Part shown: positions 10,510 through 21,676 of the stretch, in pieces | How positions within the stretch are numbered: position 1 is the first letter of the stretch | Layout of the letters: the number at the start of each line of letters is the position of its first letter | Assembly (NCBI GenBank): GCA_005765155.1 | Contig: VCCP01000006.1 | Span: 1,934,501 to 1,998,500 of the forward strand | Direction: 5' to 3' | Source of the DNA: Zelopaecilomyces penicillatus | Taxonomy: Eukaryota > Ascomycota > Sordariomycetes > Hypocreales > Pseudodiploosporaceae | DNA length: 64,000 nt | Translations under genes and position numbers: made by a program | The notes under the pieces: generated by a model | The model's input: only the letters and a program-made list of their open reading frames with translations | Database searches by the model: none | Told to the model about the DNA's origin: nothing

Positions 10510-13106
10510 AAGCAACGGGGTGATGTTCGCATGAGGGCGTTTATAGGTGGCATCTGCTGATGCAGGGATGCGACTGGGTGGATTGATATTCTTGTATCGA
10601 TGCCAAAAAGTTTGAACAAATGAAGCTGAGATAAAGGGTGGATTTGTGCCAAACTAGAATCGTATTTGTAGATAAGGCGTTGAGTTAATACATTTTCATC
10701 CTGTTTTCGTTCTCACCTACGTAATGATCCAACTAGTATGCCGATGCGATGTCGTCTTTCTAGAGTTTCTGTTTTGGCAAATCCAGCCATCGTCACCACT
10801 GCAGTAGAAGAGTAAGGCGAAACATGTTACCAAGCTGACTAGGTGAGGCGATAAATCATCATTGTGTTGATTAGATACCTTGGTTGGCGTGAGGAGATAT
10901 CGGATGCCTACCTGAGGAGGTACATAAGGTAGGCAGCAGGAACCAACAAGAAGAGGCATGACTGCCCATAGGCCTGGCAGGCTCCTGCCTTGGAAATGGT
11001 TCAGGTTGGGAAAGAGATACGTCGAGAAGGAGAAGTGGTTGTTGGTGCCTACCTGCAGGCATCTTACCTACGCTCGCCATACGTCATAGGAGGTCTCCCG
11101 TCATTGATTATTGTGAATATTTGAAGGAGTGTTGTAGTGGACACGTCAACAGACGTGGAGATTTAATAATTACAGGCAGATTGACGTCCTAAGCTCAGCA
11201 GCCCAGACGGGGGGACTGAACTTCAATCGCTTGGTAACAGTTTGGTCACGAGGCTGGTGGAAATGCCTGAAATAGATTGCAGCATTGGAGCCAACCAGCC
11301 GCACCATTTGGCGCCAATTCATACACAAGCAGGTCGCCTTTGTGTGCCAAGTGTGCGGGAGCGCAGGTGGCACTTATGACATATGTCATGCAGTGAAGCA
11401 GCTCCCGGCCATGACCGAATGCAACCACAGTCGTGTGGTATTATTAGTGGTGTTTGAGCTGAGTTGGCTTTGGTTGGATCAAATAGGCTCCAGAAGCTCG
11501 TATCGTGTACCATGGAGATGTTGGTCGTGTGTATGTATGTATGACCGGCCAGACAAGAGCACGGTCTGCAAGCCGTGTTCTGCAACACACACTGTGGCCC
11601 ATCCAGACCTCCAGCTATTCTCGGCTGCCATCCCACCTGTCGTTCCTCTCTACTCTAAACTTGAGCCCGAAACACTCAAGTTAATTATAACACAACGACA
11701 ATTAAGACCCCTCGCGACGGCCCTGTGGCAAGCTAGAACTAACTGATGGACGCTAGGCCCCTGCTGGCAGCTCGAGTCCTTGCAACTGTATTGGGGGCCA
11801 TTTATGGTGTACTGTAGATGTATGTTGGCCATCTTCATGTTGGTTGTCGCCTAAGCATTCAATCAATCACATGTACTCGTAGAGTCGTATGGAAAACATT
11901 GCGCCAACGTCCACTAAGAGGATTAGATTGACTACTGTTGACTACTGAAAAGGCTCCCGCTGGAAAGCCTTGGAAATCCCCTGGTCCTTCCTCACATCCC
12001 ATTCCCCCGCCACACCAACGCCTGTAGGGGTGTGTCCGGAGGACCCACATCTGGCCCTGGCCTCACCCGTTAGTCCCAGCTTTAGCCTCTTTCAGTGTGG
12101 GTACAGGTGGGTACAGTGGACGACAACCCACTGGCCCTGGGGGGCCTGGGCCTGGGGTAAGATGGTGGACTTTGGGGTGCTGGGCGGGTTGGCGGGTTGG
12201 CGGGCTAGCCTGGGGTTCCAGAAAACATTGAACCCTCTGGTCGCCATCCGCTACAACCAACGCCTGGAAGTTCTCCCGCTGGCGCACTGCCCTTGGGCGC
12301 CTCTCCTGCACCTCTGCATCTCTACGATTCTACTCTTCCGCACTACGTCTGCACCTCGACGCTTCTGCATCCTTATTACTTGCTTGCGTAGTAGCCTACA
12401 ATCAAAGCTCACTGTAACTTTACAGATACTACGTACAGTGGTGTACACCCATATCCATGCCTGTACAGGCCCATTCGTTCAGCTCCCCGGTGCCCTGGCT
12501 GCTGCTGCCTCAGCACCTACTGTATTCTCTCGTCCATGGATGCCAGGTTCCAATTGTGCTCACTCTTACTCCAACCTCGCAGCTCCATTGACGTATCTGC
12601 TTCTTCATCCTCTCTTCGTTGATTCGTGCGCGCGCGCTTGTGTGTGTGTCTGTGTGCGTCGCCTCTGCCTCTGCCTCTCTTCACCAGCCTTCCTTTGCCG
12701 CCATCGACAAGAGACCCTGCACCCAACAAAGCAACAGGGCCAAACTCCCCTCTCTCTCACCTGACGCTACCGCATCGATCCCTCCAAGTGCCAACCCACC
12801 TAAGCCACACACCAAAACGCCCGCATTTGCCTCGCCCGCTTCCCCCACGAGTCGGGACCAACGTCAAGGTTATCCTCCTTTTCGATCCTGGGTCCGGGCT
12901 GTATGATCTTTCCGCTATCCTACAAACGCACATTTCTTGAACCGCGAATGCCTCTCTGTGTCCGCTCTCGTCGACTTCGCTGAGCGAGTCTTTGCGCAGC
13001 TCTGGCTGCTGACCTCCGTATCCGGCGCTGCTTCGCAGCCGCTCGCGCACCATCGCGCGTCCACGCCCCAACACTTCGAACCACACCTCATCTCAACTAA
13101 TTGATC
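10510..13106. other. long region upstream of creB
   Basis: About 2.6 kb without a supported gene. The part from roughly 12300 to 13100 is strongly C/T-rich and includes a GC/TG alternating run at 12628-12660 and CTCTGC repeats just after. This fits a long 5' leader and core promoter of creB. Several ATGs open short frames inside this leader (for example 12619 and 12626), which could act as upstream ORFs if transcription starts early. The larger frames at 11285-11746 and 11970-12764 are not gene-like. TACCTAC motifs occur near 10906 and 11048. Confidence 0.45.
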
Positions 13107-15690
13107 ATGGCTGGCTTCTTCCAGAAAATTAAGAGCGCGAGTACGGTATGAATTTCCCCTTCAGCAACAGTGTCAATGCCTCGTTGGTTGTTGTCTCTGC
13201 CCACTTCAATGTTCGCTCGCCACTGCCCTTTGCCACGGAGTCGCGCGCGCCAAGGTATTCCAGTTGCTGACAAAATGCCTCGATGACATGTAGCCCTCAG
13301 CAGTGCAAACCGCCAAAGATGCGTCGCCAAAGAAAAAGGACGACGCTGCGCCCGAGCTCACCCCGTTGGAGAAGATGCTACAGAACGCTGGTCCGTTGCG
13401 AGAAGACGGAAGTGACCGCTTCTTAGGATTCGAGAACGTATGTTCATCCACCGCCCATGACTCCTCCCCTTCCACCACCACGACATCTTCTCATACAAAT
13501 CCCATCTTGATCAATGTGCTTATTCTGATATATGCTCGCAGTTTGGAAATACTTGGTGCGCAGCAGCTTTAGTCCCCTATCAATAATCATCCCACCTCCC
13601 TACTAACAAGTGCTGCTAGCTATTGCAATTCCATCGTCCAGGCCCTCTTCTACTCCGATCTGTTTCGCGAAAATGTTGTTAATTACCCATCTCTCACACC
13701 CTCCGATACCCCAAATGGCACCCATCCCAGGGCCAACGTCACGATACGCCCACCAATGACCCCTACACCAGCCAATACACAACAGAAGCAAAAGGGCCTG
13801 ACCTCCAAGGATGTGTTAAAACAAAGGCAGGCCATCAATACGGGACAGCCCATTGCTGGCCAGGGACCAGTCCGACCAGAAGACAAACCGGACACTCCTG
13901 AATACAAGAAAAAGCATGCTATGCTGAGAGGCCCCATATTAGAACTGGCACAAGAAAATGCTGCTCCATATGGCATGGATGAGTGCACTTTCACCGGCCT
14001 CAAGGACATATTCTTGGCTTTGCGCGAAAGCAGCTCAAGAACCGGCGTTCTAAGCCCTCAGCGCTTTCTAGAAATTTTCAAGCGCGACAACGAAATGTTC
14101 CGAAATTCGATGCATCAAGACGCACACGAATTCTATGGTTTAGTGTTGAACGACGTCATTGCCAACGTCGAATCGAATGCAAGGAGGATACAGGATCAGA
14201 TGGCAGCCAAAGAACAGAATGGCCTTCTTAAATCGGTCGAGACTGCGCTTGGGTCTGCTGCCATGACCCACTCTACCGGCTACCGCTCCCCTGGAACAGG
14301 ATGGGTCCACGACATTTTCGAGGGAGTTTTGACGTCAGAAACAAAGTGTTTGACGTGCGAAACGGCTTCACAAAGGGATGAGACATTCCTCGACCTCTCT
14401 ATTGATCTCGAGGAGCACTCTTCCGTCACATCTTGTTTGCGCAAGTTCTCAGCTGAGGAGATGCTTTGCGAGCGAAACAAGTTTCACTGTGACCACTGTG
14501 GAGGGCTGCAGGAGGCCGAGAAGAGAATGAAGGTTAAACGACTACCCAAGGTACTCACACTGCACCTGAAGCGTTTCAAATACACTGAGGATTACAGTCG
14601 GCTACAAAAGCTTTTCCACCGTGTTGTCTACCCCTATCATCTACGCATGTTCAACACCACAGAGGAAGCTGAAGATCCAGATCGATTGTACGAGCTCTAC
14701 GCGGTTGTGGTTCACATTGGCGGCAACGCCTATCATGGGCACTACGTCTCCATTGTCAAGACCAAGGACCGAGGCTGGGTATTGTTTGATGACGAGATGG
14801 TGGAGCCTGTTGATAAGCACTTTGTGCGAAACTTTTTTGGTGACAAACCTGGCATGGCTACAGCATATGTTCTCTTTTACCAGGAGACAACTTTCGAAAA
14901 GTTTCGGGAGGAGCAGGAACGAGAAGGAATGGAGGAGGTTATGCTGGCCAATCAAGCAGCCAACGTTGCACAGTCTGAAAACGATGACAAGGGTGAATCT
15001 TCACCGCTGAAGCGACAGACGACACAACCCGCCCCAAGCTCGCCGAATCCGGACCAAGATGCATTTTCAAGCCTCGCGCACGCCAATACAGCCCCTGTTC
15101 TAGCTGGGCCGACACCGCCTATAAGCGACACAGCTTCGAACAGCACTTTGCCGCCCGGATCTTCGGCGACTGGGTTATCAGTAGCCTCGACGGCCAAGGG
15201 AGAAACACCAACAAAATCAAAAGATGAGGTTAAGAGAGAAAAGAAGGAACGTGATGCTGCTGAGAAGGCTATAAAACAGGCAGAAAAGCAGGCAGAAAAG
15301 GACAAGGAGAAACAAGCCAAAGAAGAAGAAAAGAAGCGAAGAGAGGAGCAAGTTAAATCCATCCAGGCGCAAAAGGCTGAGCAACAAGAGCTGCAAAAGG
15401 CGCTTGAGGTTAGCAAAAGGTCGACGACCTTTGACGATGGTACGAAGAAGAAGGACGATGGTGAATCGGGCGCAGGGTCTGGTACTTTTGGGTTCCTCGA
15501 CCGTTCTAAAAGAGGAAGCAAGTCCATGTCGAAAAGGAGCTTTAGCTTCTTTCACAAAGATAAGAACGGCGTTATGTCCGAGAACGGTGTGAACGGCGTG
15601 AATGGTGATGGCCCTGAGAAGCAGGAAAAGATCAAAGGGCGACTAGGGATGACTCTTGGCAAGAAAAAGAGCACCAACATGCTGGCGTAG
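13107..15690 (+). CDS. creB: CreB ubiquitin carboxyl-terminal hydrolase (USP12/46 type), 755 aa
   Basis: Four exons: 13107-13145, 13294-13437, a 14-nt micro-exon 13542-13555 and 13620-15690. Assembly gives [20 protein letters not shown], the Cys box of USP-family deubiquitinases, with the catalytic Cys at residue 66. Two CxxC pairs (CLTC and CDHC) form the structural zinc site, and the His box [11 protein letters not shown] places the catalytic His near residue 440. The C-terminal third is Ser/Thr/Pro-rich, followed by a Lys/Glu-rich coiled coil at about residues 600-665 and a basic tail. In Aspergillus, CreB acts with the WD40 protein CreC in carbon catabolite repression by removing ubiquitin from targets. 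The length and C-terminal coiled coil match fungal CreB. Confidence 0.95.
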
Positions 15691-18600
15691 CATACGGATA
15701 TAACGCTGTGGACAGACGATGGCAATCGCCAACTAGCATTGGAGAAGGCGTTTGCGTTTCTACATGTACGATTAAAGATGGGACGGATGAGCACTTGCGA
15801 TTTGTTGTTTTCCGACAACCCAAAGAGGAGGGAGGTACTTCACTTGAAGATACGAAACAACAGAAGCGATTTTTTGACACAGCAACTGGCGGTTACCTGA
15901 CACCCCCAATTGTCCCTGCTTTGCGTCCAAACTAGTTTTTTTTTTTTGGGCGGTTCTGAGAATAGTGGATTATAGATGGCGGTCTAGGTAGAGCAAGAGC
16001 AGAAGGCTGGCCATGCGGCTGTGCTGGATGAATAGGAATTGTGAAACTTAATGAATAGAGCAGCAATTGCCCCCCCTAAGATTTATGACACCCTTCATGT
16101 GCAATGTGAGATACAGTTCTTGTTGTTGCACTGGACTCTCTATCTATCCACAAGCTGTTTTTGGGTTACATCGTGGTGGGGGGTGACGAGGTTCTCGGGC
16201 CCGGAGCCGAAACCCGAGTGTTTTACAGTCCGTAACGGATCCGATGCGGGCGTGATTACGGGGTTGGGAGTTATCCGGTGTTGTAACTTTGTAGAAAGGC
16301 TTTTCTGTTAGTAAAGGCCCCCTGTGACGTAGTGCCTTATACTATTGAACGTGTTTTACTACTATAGGCGCATTTGCCACTGGAAAAGGCACCGTTACTT
16401 GGCGTATCTATATGTTGATGCCGTCATTTCACCAATCAGCTTTTTAGGTTTACCTTGTCTCGCTATCCATATACTATAGACTTACGGAGTATAATCCCGT
16501 ACCATCATCATTAGACGTCATTTGTAGTCATCCATCCGTATTTCTTCTTCCGGCCGTGAAAACTATAATCGGTGCGCAGTCAACAGGTACTATATTCAAT
16601 GTTTCTAGGCTAGCTAGCTACTGCACTGTCCTATATGCACCCACCCAGAAAAACAATCTTCGGGGTTTGAAGTGCTGTGTATCAGGCCAATCAGGACAAG
16701 TCCCGAGCAAATACTCAACCACACACCACACACCACGATCCGCGGATCCTATCACTGTCTACCCTCAGCAGACATTGCAATCACACCACACCACATTCGC
16801 CCACACGGTCGGTTTCGCTCCCCCCCCCTCTTACTTTCTCTTGAATAATTTGTTAGGTACTGGGTAGAAGCAGTACATACGTCAACAAACACCTGCCTGG
16901 GATGCTTGCCGCGGCTGCTACTGCTCCTGCTCCTGCTGCTAGTCGGCCCGTCCCCACGTCACCGGACATGCCAACCCCCCTCCATTGCCTCTTCCTTTTC
17001 TTCGCTTCGTTGGACCAATTCGCGTTCACAAGGTTCTATACATTTGTCCCGTCCTGCATGATCTAGATTTTCCCTCACCCAACAGAAAGGATGCAGAGGA
17101 ACTTGTGTGTATGTGTCTCCGCCCCGCCTTTGGCTTGTAGATACTTCAACCAGAGGGCTGGATCATACAAAGCACGCACTCTCTATGAAAGCACTGTGGC
17201 TTCCTTAGCCCCCAAATGCCTCCGCACCCGAACTCCACGTTGTACGAGGCATGATAATTATTCAATCTAACGGAGTTTTGTCAGGCTGTGACGGTAACAC
17301 TAGGAGGCGGTGGAAGACATCTCGGAGCCTTGGCTCCTAAATTCCAAGGTATGGTATACCTCTGAAGCACCAACTCTTTGGCTTTTATTTCCTACGTGAG
17401 GCCTTTTATTCGCTTTCAAGTGTGTACGCCAAAAACACCATCTTCCAGGTCAATCATGTACTCGGAGCAGGCCTTAGGGAGGAAAAAGGCTCACCCTACC
17501 CATACTCACTGTAGTAGTCTTAAAACTAATTGATGTATATGCAAGCCACGGGAGGAGGGCCTTCTTGGCACTATTGGCAGCACCTCTCGGCTGCTTTCCT
17601 ACTAACTTGGCTTTTTCTTCTTTTTGACTGTCTGACGAAGGAGGCTGCTATGTGGCTTAAGAAGGTTGGCCCAACAAGAGAACCTGTTTTTAAGGAGGTG
17701 TGGGCCTTTTGGCGGTTTACACCCAGACTTGTGAAAAACCCGGAGGTTATTCGTCTGTCTGTATGCAGAGTGCCAAAGGTGGCATCCTGTGCGGGCAGGG
17801 CTATTAATCGATATTGCTGATATATTGGCTCAGGGCTTTTGAGACCCCTTTTTAGTCGATATATAGATTATGGAAAACATCTCACATTGTATTATTCAAG
17901 GATTTAACACTCATCTCTTTAAACATGGCAGCAATTTGCTCATGTCGAGGTCTAACCAACTCTGAGCTGCCATATTGTTGGATCATCGCGAGTGAGCGAG
18001 CCCACTGTAGGCAAATGAATTTAGGGGCTGGAATGCACAGATACAGCTAGAGAGGTCCTGTAATAGGTACAGGCTGCGCTGTATTGTATCCAACCCTTTA
18101 GGGTCAATCACTCCATGTAGCAGATACTTTTATCCAAACTTTAGACACTCCTGAAAGTTAGTTGACGCTCATCACAATAATAATGAATAATTTCTAGTAA
18201 TTTCTATCATGGCAATTTTATCATCCGTATTGGATGGAGATGTTCAAATCTCCTGGGTGTTTCTCCGGGTTGATAGAGCACAGAGACTAAACATATATAA
18301 GACTCGGCGTGGGTTAATCCGCTCCGCTACCAACAATGCTTTTTAGTGGGGCACGTGAATATCAACGTTCTGTCACCACGCGCTTCATAAAGCCAACCAA
18401 AGTGCGAGATCGCTGTAATTATATGCGAGAATAAGGATATTTCAATCAAGTTAATTTTCTACAAATTAAATCTCATTTAAACCCATTAGTCTATATGGGG
18501 AAAAAAACTCATAATAATTACACAAAACCTACTAGTTCTCAAAGTTCATCGTTCGTAAGTAGGACCCTTGTCGTTGAAGAACAGGTGGTTTCAGGGGGGC

Positions 18601-18873
18601 CCGCCGTTACGTTCTCTCGAAACGTCACAAAACACCAAAACCGAAAACCACCACAACTCATCATCATCATCACGACTATCTCCAATGTGACTCTTGGCTC
18701 ATCTCTGAGCCCCAAAAAGGATCATTTACGATGCACGCACTAGGTAAATAAAACTTTGCGTCAATACAATCCTTCCCCCGTTTCCCAATTACTGCACTGC
18801 TCGCTCATATCACATCCAATCTCATTGAAATTTGCCCATCAAAAACACCAACAAAAGAACACGACTTTACATC
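15691..18873. other. long intergenic region
   Basis: About 3.2 kb with no supported gene. Between 17850 and 18500 the sequence is AT-rich. A GCTCCTGCTCCTGCTGCT-type run lies near 16920-16940, and an inverted pair GGAGAT/ATCTCC at about 18236-18253 was checked and is not a tRNA T-arm. The frame at 17530-17820 has no recognisable features. Confidence 0.45.
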
Positions 18874-20770
18874 ATGGCCAAAAAAAAAAGCTCTCACACT
18901 AACGTCACCGACAGACTCACTCCTTTTCCTCATCCCCCTGATACACCTACTTCTCGCACCACACACCAAAGTCGAGGAATCATTCAACCTCCAAGCTACA
19001 CACGACATCCTCGTCTATGGCACCCCCATCACCTTCACCAGCACCAGCAACGCCAACGATACCGTCGGCCACCGCCTCGCCGCTACTTATGATCACTTCT
19101 CCTTTCCCGGCGCCGTGCCGCGCACCTTCGTCGGCCCCGTCCTCCTCGCGGGTCTTGGCCAGCCTCTCGTCGCGCTGGTAGGCTTCGCCCACGCACAGCT
19201 CGTCGTCCGTGCAATCTTGGGCGCTTTCAATGCCGCCTCGCTGCTCGTCTTTCGCCGTGCGCTGGCGCGTGCCTTTAGGGAGGGCGTCGCGCGCTGGTGG
19301 GTTCTGTTGGTTGTGAGCCAGTTTCACGTTGTGTATTATCTTACGAGGACGCTGCCGAATATGTTTGCCTTTGGGTTGAGTAAGTCAACATTCGTCCCCC
19401 CCTTTTTTTCCCTTTTACTTTAACTGATCCCCCCCTGAGGGGATTGCCAAACCAGTCATCTCATTCTAAACCTCATAACATCTATTCAAAACTACACCAA
19501 CTGACTCAAAATCACAGCTACCATTGCCCTCGCCTTCATCCTCCCCCAACCAAACCCTCGCAAAACCCTCATTCGCCAAAAGCAAGCCATCGGCCTCCTC
19601 GTCCTCGCCGCTACCATCTTCCGTTCTGAGCTAGCCATCCTCCTATCCACCACTACTCTTTATCTCGTCTTCGGCATGACCACCACTGCTACTGCTGGTG
19701 GGTTGCAGGGGAAGATAAAGAGGCTGCTAAACGTTGTAGCCCCCGTCTTCCTCGTTTCCTTCGCCGCCTCGCTGGCACTCTCTGTACCCCTGGATTCGTA
19801 CTTTTGGCAGAAGCCTCTCTGGCCTGAGCTCTGGGGCTTCTACTACAATGCCATCTTGGGTTCTTCGTCCGAATGGGGCGTCTCGCCTTGGCACTGGTAC
19901 TTTACCTCTGCGCTCCCACGTATCTTTCTCAATCCGCTAGCTATCCCACTTATGGCCTTTGCCTTGCTCCAGCCGGGCATCTCGCGTCAAGCTCGTATTA
20001 CGATCATTCCCTCACTTCTTTTCATAGCCATCTACTCCCTCCAGCCGCACAAGGAGACCCGCTTCATCTTCTATGCCATCCCGCCGCTCACCGGCACTGC
20101 CGCGCTCGCCGCCAACTTCGTCTTCACCCGCCGTTCCAAGTCTTTCGTGTACAGCTTAGCCTCCCTGGCACTTGGCCTGTCCATTCTAGTTACCTTTGCC
20201 GCCAGCCTGGGCATGCTTCTCCTCTCCTCCCTCAACTATCCAGGCGGCGATGCTCTCACCCAATTATACGCCATCACACACAACAACACAACCCCCAGCG
20301 TCACTATCCACGCCGATGTGCTCACCTGCATGACCGGCCTTACTCTCTTCGGCCAGAATCGTGCTGGTCTACCGCTCGCTCTGAACGGTTTCTCCCAGCA
20401 GCCCAAAGCCACCGCCCCTTTTTCACCAGTCTTCTTCTTCGACAAAACAGAGGACGAGATAATGCTGGCGCATTCCACTTTCTGGATTGATTTCGACTAC
20501 GCCCTCATGGAGGACACAACCCTAGTCCAGGGCACATGGGACGAAATCGGCGAGGTGCATGGATACGATGGCATCGAATTTCTCCGGCCGGGTCAGATCC
20601 CAGCTCATTTGAGTTCCAGTCCAAATAATAAAGACGAGTATCGAAAAGTACTCGGTCTCGGCGCAACTGTTGCTAACGTTAGAGATAGCGTAAGAAGTTA
20701 TACAGGTGGGTGGTGGATTGGCCCCCGCATGGCTCCCCGAATACATGTCATGAAGCAGGTTAGAGAATGA
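18874..20770 (+). CDS. ALG12: ALG12 alpha-1,6-mannosyltransferase with a frameshift in an A10 tract at the start
   Basis: Exons 18874-19379 and 19518-20770 with GTAAGT/CAG borders. The product is the multi-membrane dolichyl-P-Man:Man7GlcNAc2-PP-dolichol mannosyltransferase of the ER lumen, GT22 family. It shows the HTKVEESFNLQATHDILVYG lumenal loop with the family's catalytic acidic pair (VEES), then YDHFSFPGAVPRTFVGP, HKETRFIFYAIPP and many hydrophobic helices. The frame holding all of this has no ATG upstream. The only good start, ATGGCC at 18874, is followed by ten A's and enters the wrong frame, stopping at 19092. With nine A's the frame is continuous and gives 585 residues, normal for ALG12. 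A sequencing or assembly error, a strain-specific mutation or slippage are the options. Confidence 0.85.
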
Positions 20771-21676
20771 TGAAGAGTATTGGCAGTAGCGGCTAGTAAT
20801 CACGCTTTTGCCGACAAGGCTTGGTGGTTGACAAGTTCACTGCAACATCATGCAACCCGTTAGTGGGTGAAGCACCTGGAGTTTACAAGAGATGAGGGCT
20901 TCCTTTAGTAAGAGATTCGCTTGTTTAACAAGGCCAGGTAGTAAGGAGTAAGGCATACTGCAAGTTATTTCTCACCATAGTTGTTCCTTGCCGCCAAGTC
21001 GAAGAGGAACTTGAGGGCGGCAACACACATCTCGGGAAGCAGGTGTCGAAACATAATCCTAGTTCTACGCCAAGTTGACTCAGTCCGAGTCTGTATTTGG
21101 TTTAACGGAAGGGGGCCCTGCGTTGACCAAAGGATGCAATGTGATTATATATTGATAGACTACACCCCTTCACTTGACTAACACCTTACTTCTTTCAAAT
21201 GGGACGAACAGTTGCTATCATAAACCTTTTAACCTGGTCTATTCACAGTGCTGGTTGGGCCACCTGGCCAACACCTTTGCCTTCTCATTCCAGATCCCAA
21301 CGCCTATACGTAAGTCAAAAGCGCATGCCATCTTCTAGAAAGGCAAGCACGCTTCAAAAATTTCCATTCCAGCCACAAGCCTCCCAAGGCAGAGAGTACA
21401 GATCCTGAATGCCAAGGAGACCGAGGAAACGTTGCCATGATACATACCCTCACTGTTACATCATCCAAGGAGTGATGATGCGCTTCATGTTTGAATAACC
21501 AACTGAGTGGTGTGTGTAATAAGTACGTGTGTGCAAAGGCCTGGTCGCGACATACTGATATAATATCCAATGTGAGAATGGCGATTATAAGTTTTGTGTT
21601 TTTTTTTTGGTTTGGTTTGGCGGCCTTTGCTGGGTATATGAATCAGTCGTCATCAAGCAGGAAGAGGCTTTTATTG
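20771..21676. other. convergent intergenic region between ALG12 and adenylate cyclase
   Basis: About 0.9 kb holding two 3' ends. No gene is supported; the short frames here lack features. A T/G-rich run lies at about 21598-21622. Confidence 0.5.

Noticed and set aside
11285..11746. 153-codon + strand frame
   Set aside because: Trp/Cys-rich with no domain-like pattern and mirrored by a 105-codon minus frame; no splice-consistent extension was found.
11970..12764. 264-codon + strand frame
   Set aside because: Composition is low-complexity Leu/Ser/Pro/Cys from a pyrimidine-rich promoter; no conserved segment, and it overlaps equally long minus-strand frames. It is best read as the creB upstream region.
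16556..17820. 103- and 96-codon + strand frames between creB and ALG12
   Set aside because: No family features, no signal peptide of normal form and no splice-supported extension; treated as chance frames.
18236..18253. Hairpin GGAGAT-GTTCAA-ATCTCC resembling a tRNA T-arm
   Set aside because: Stem and loop lengths do not fit a T-arm (the TTCAAAT register leaves unpaired flanks), and no matching acceptor stem or box A was found.
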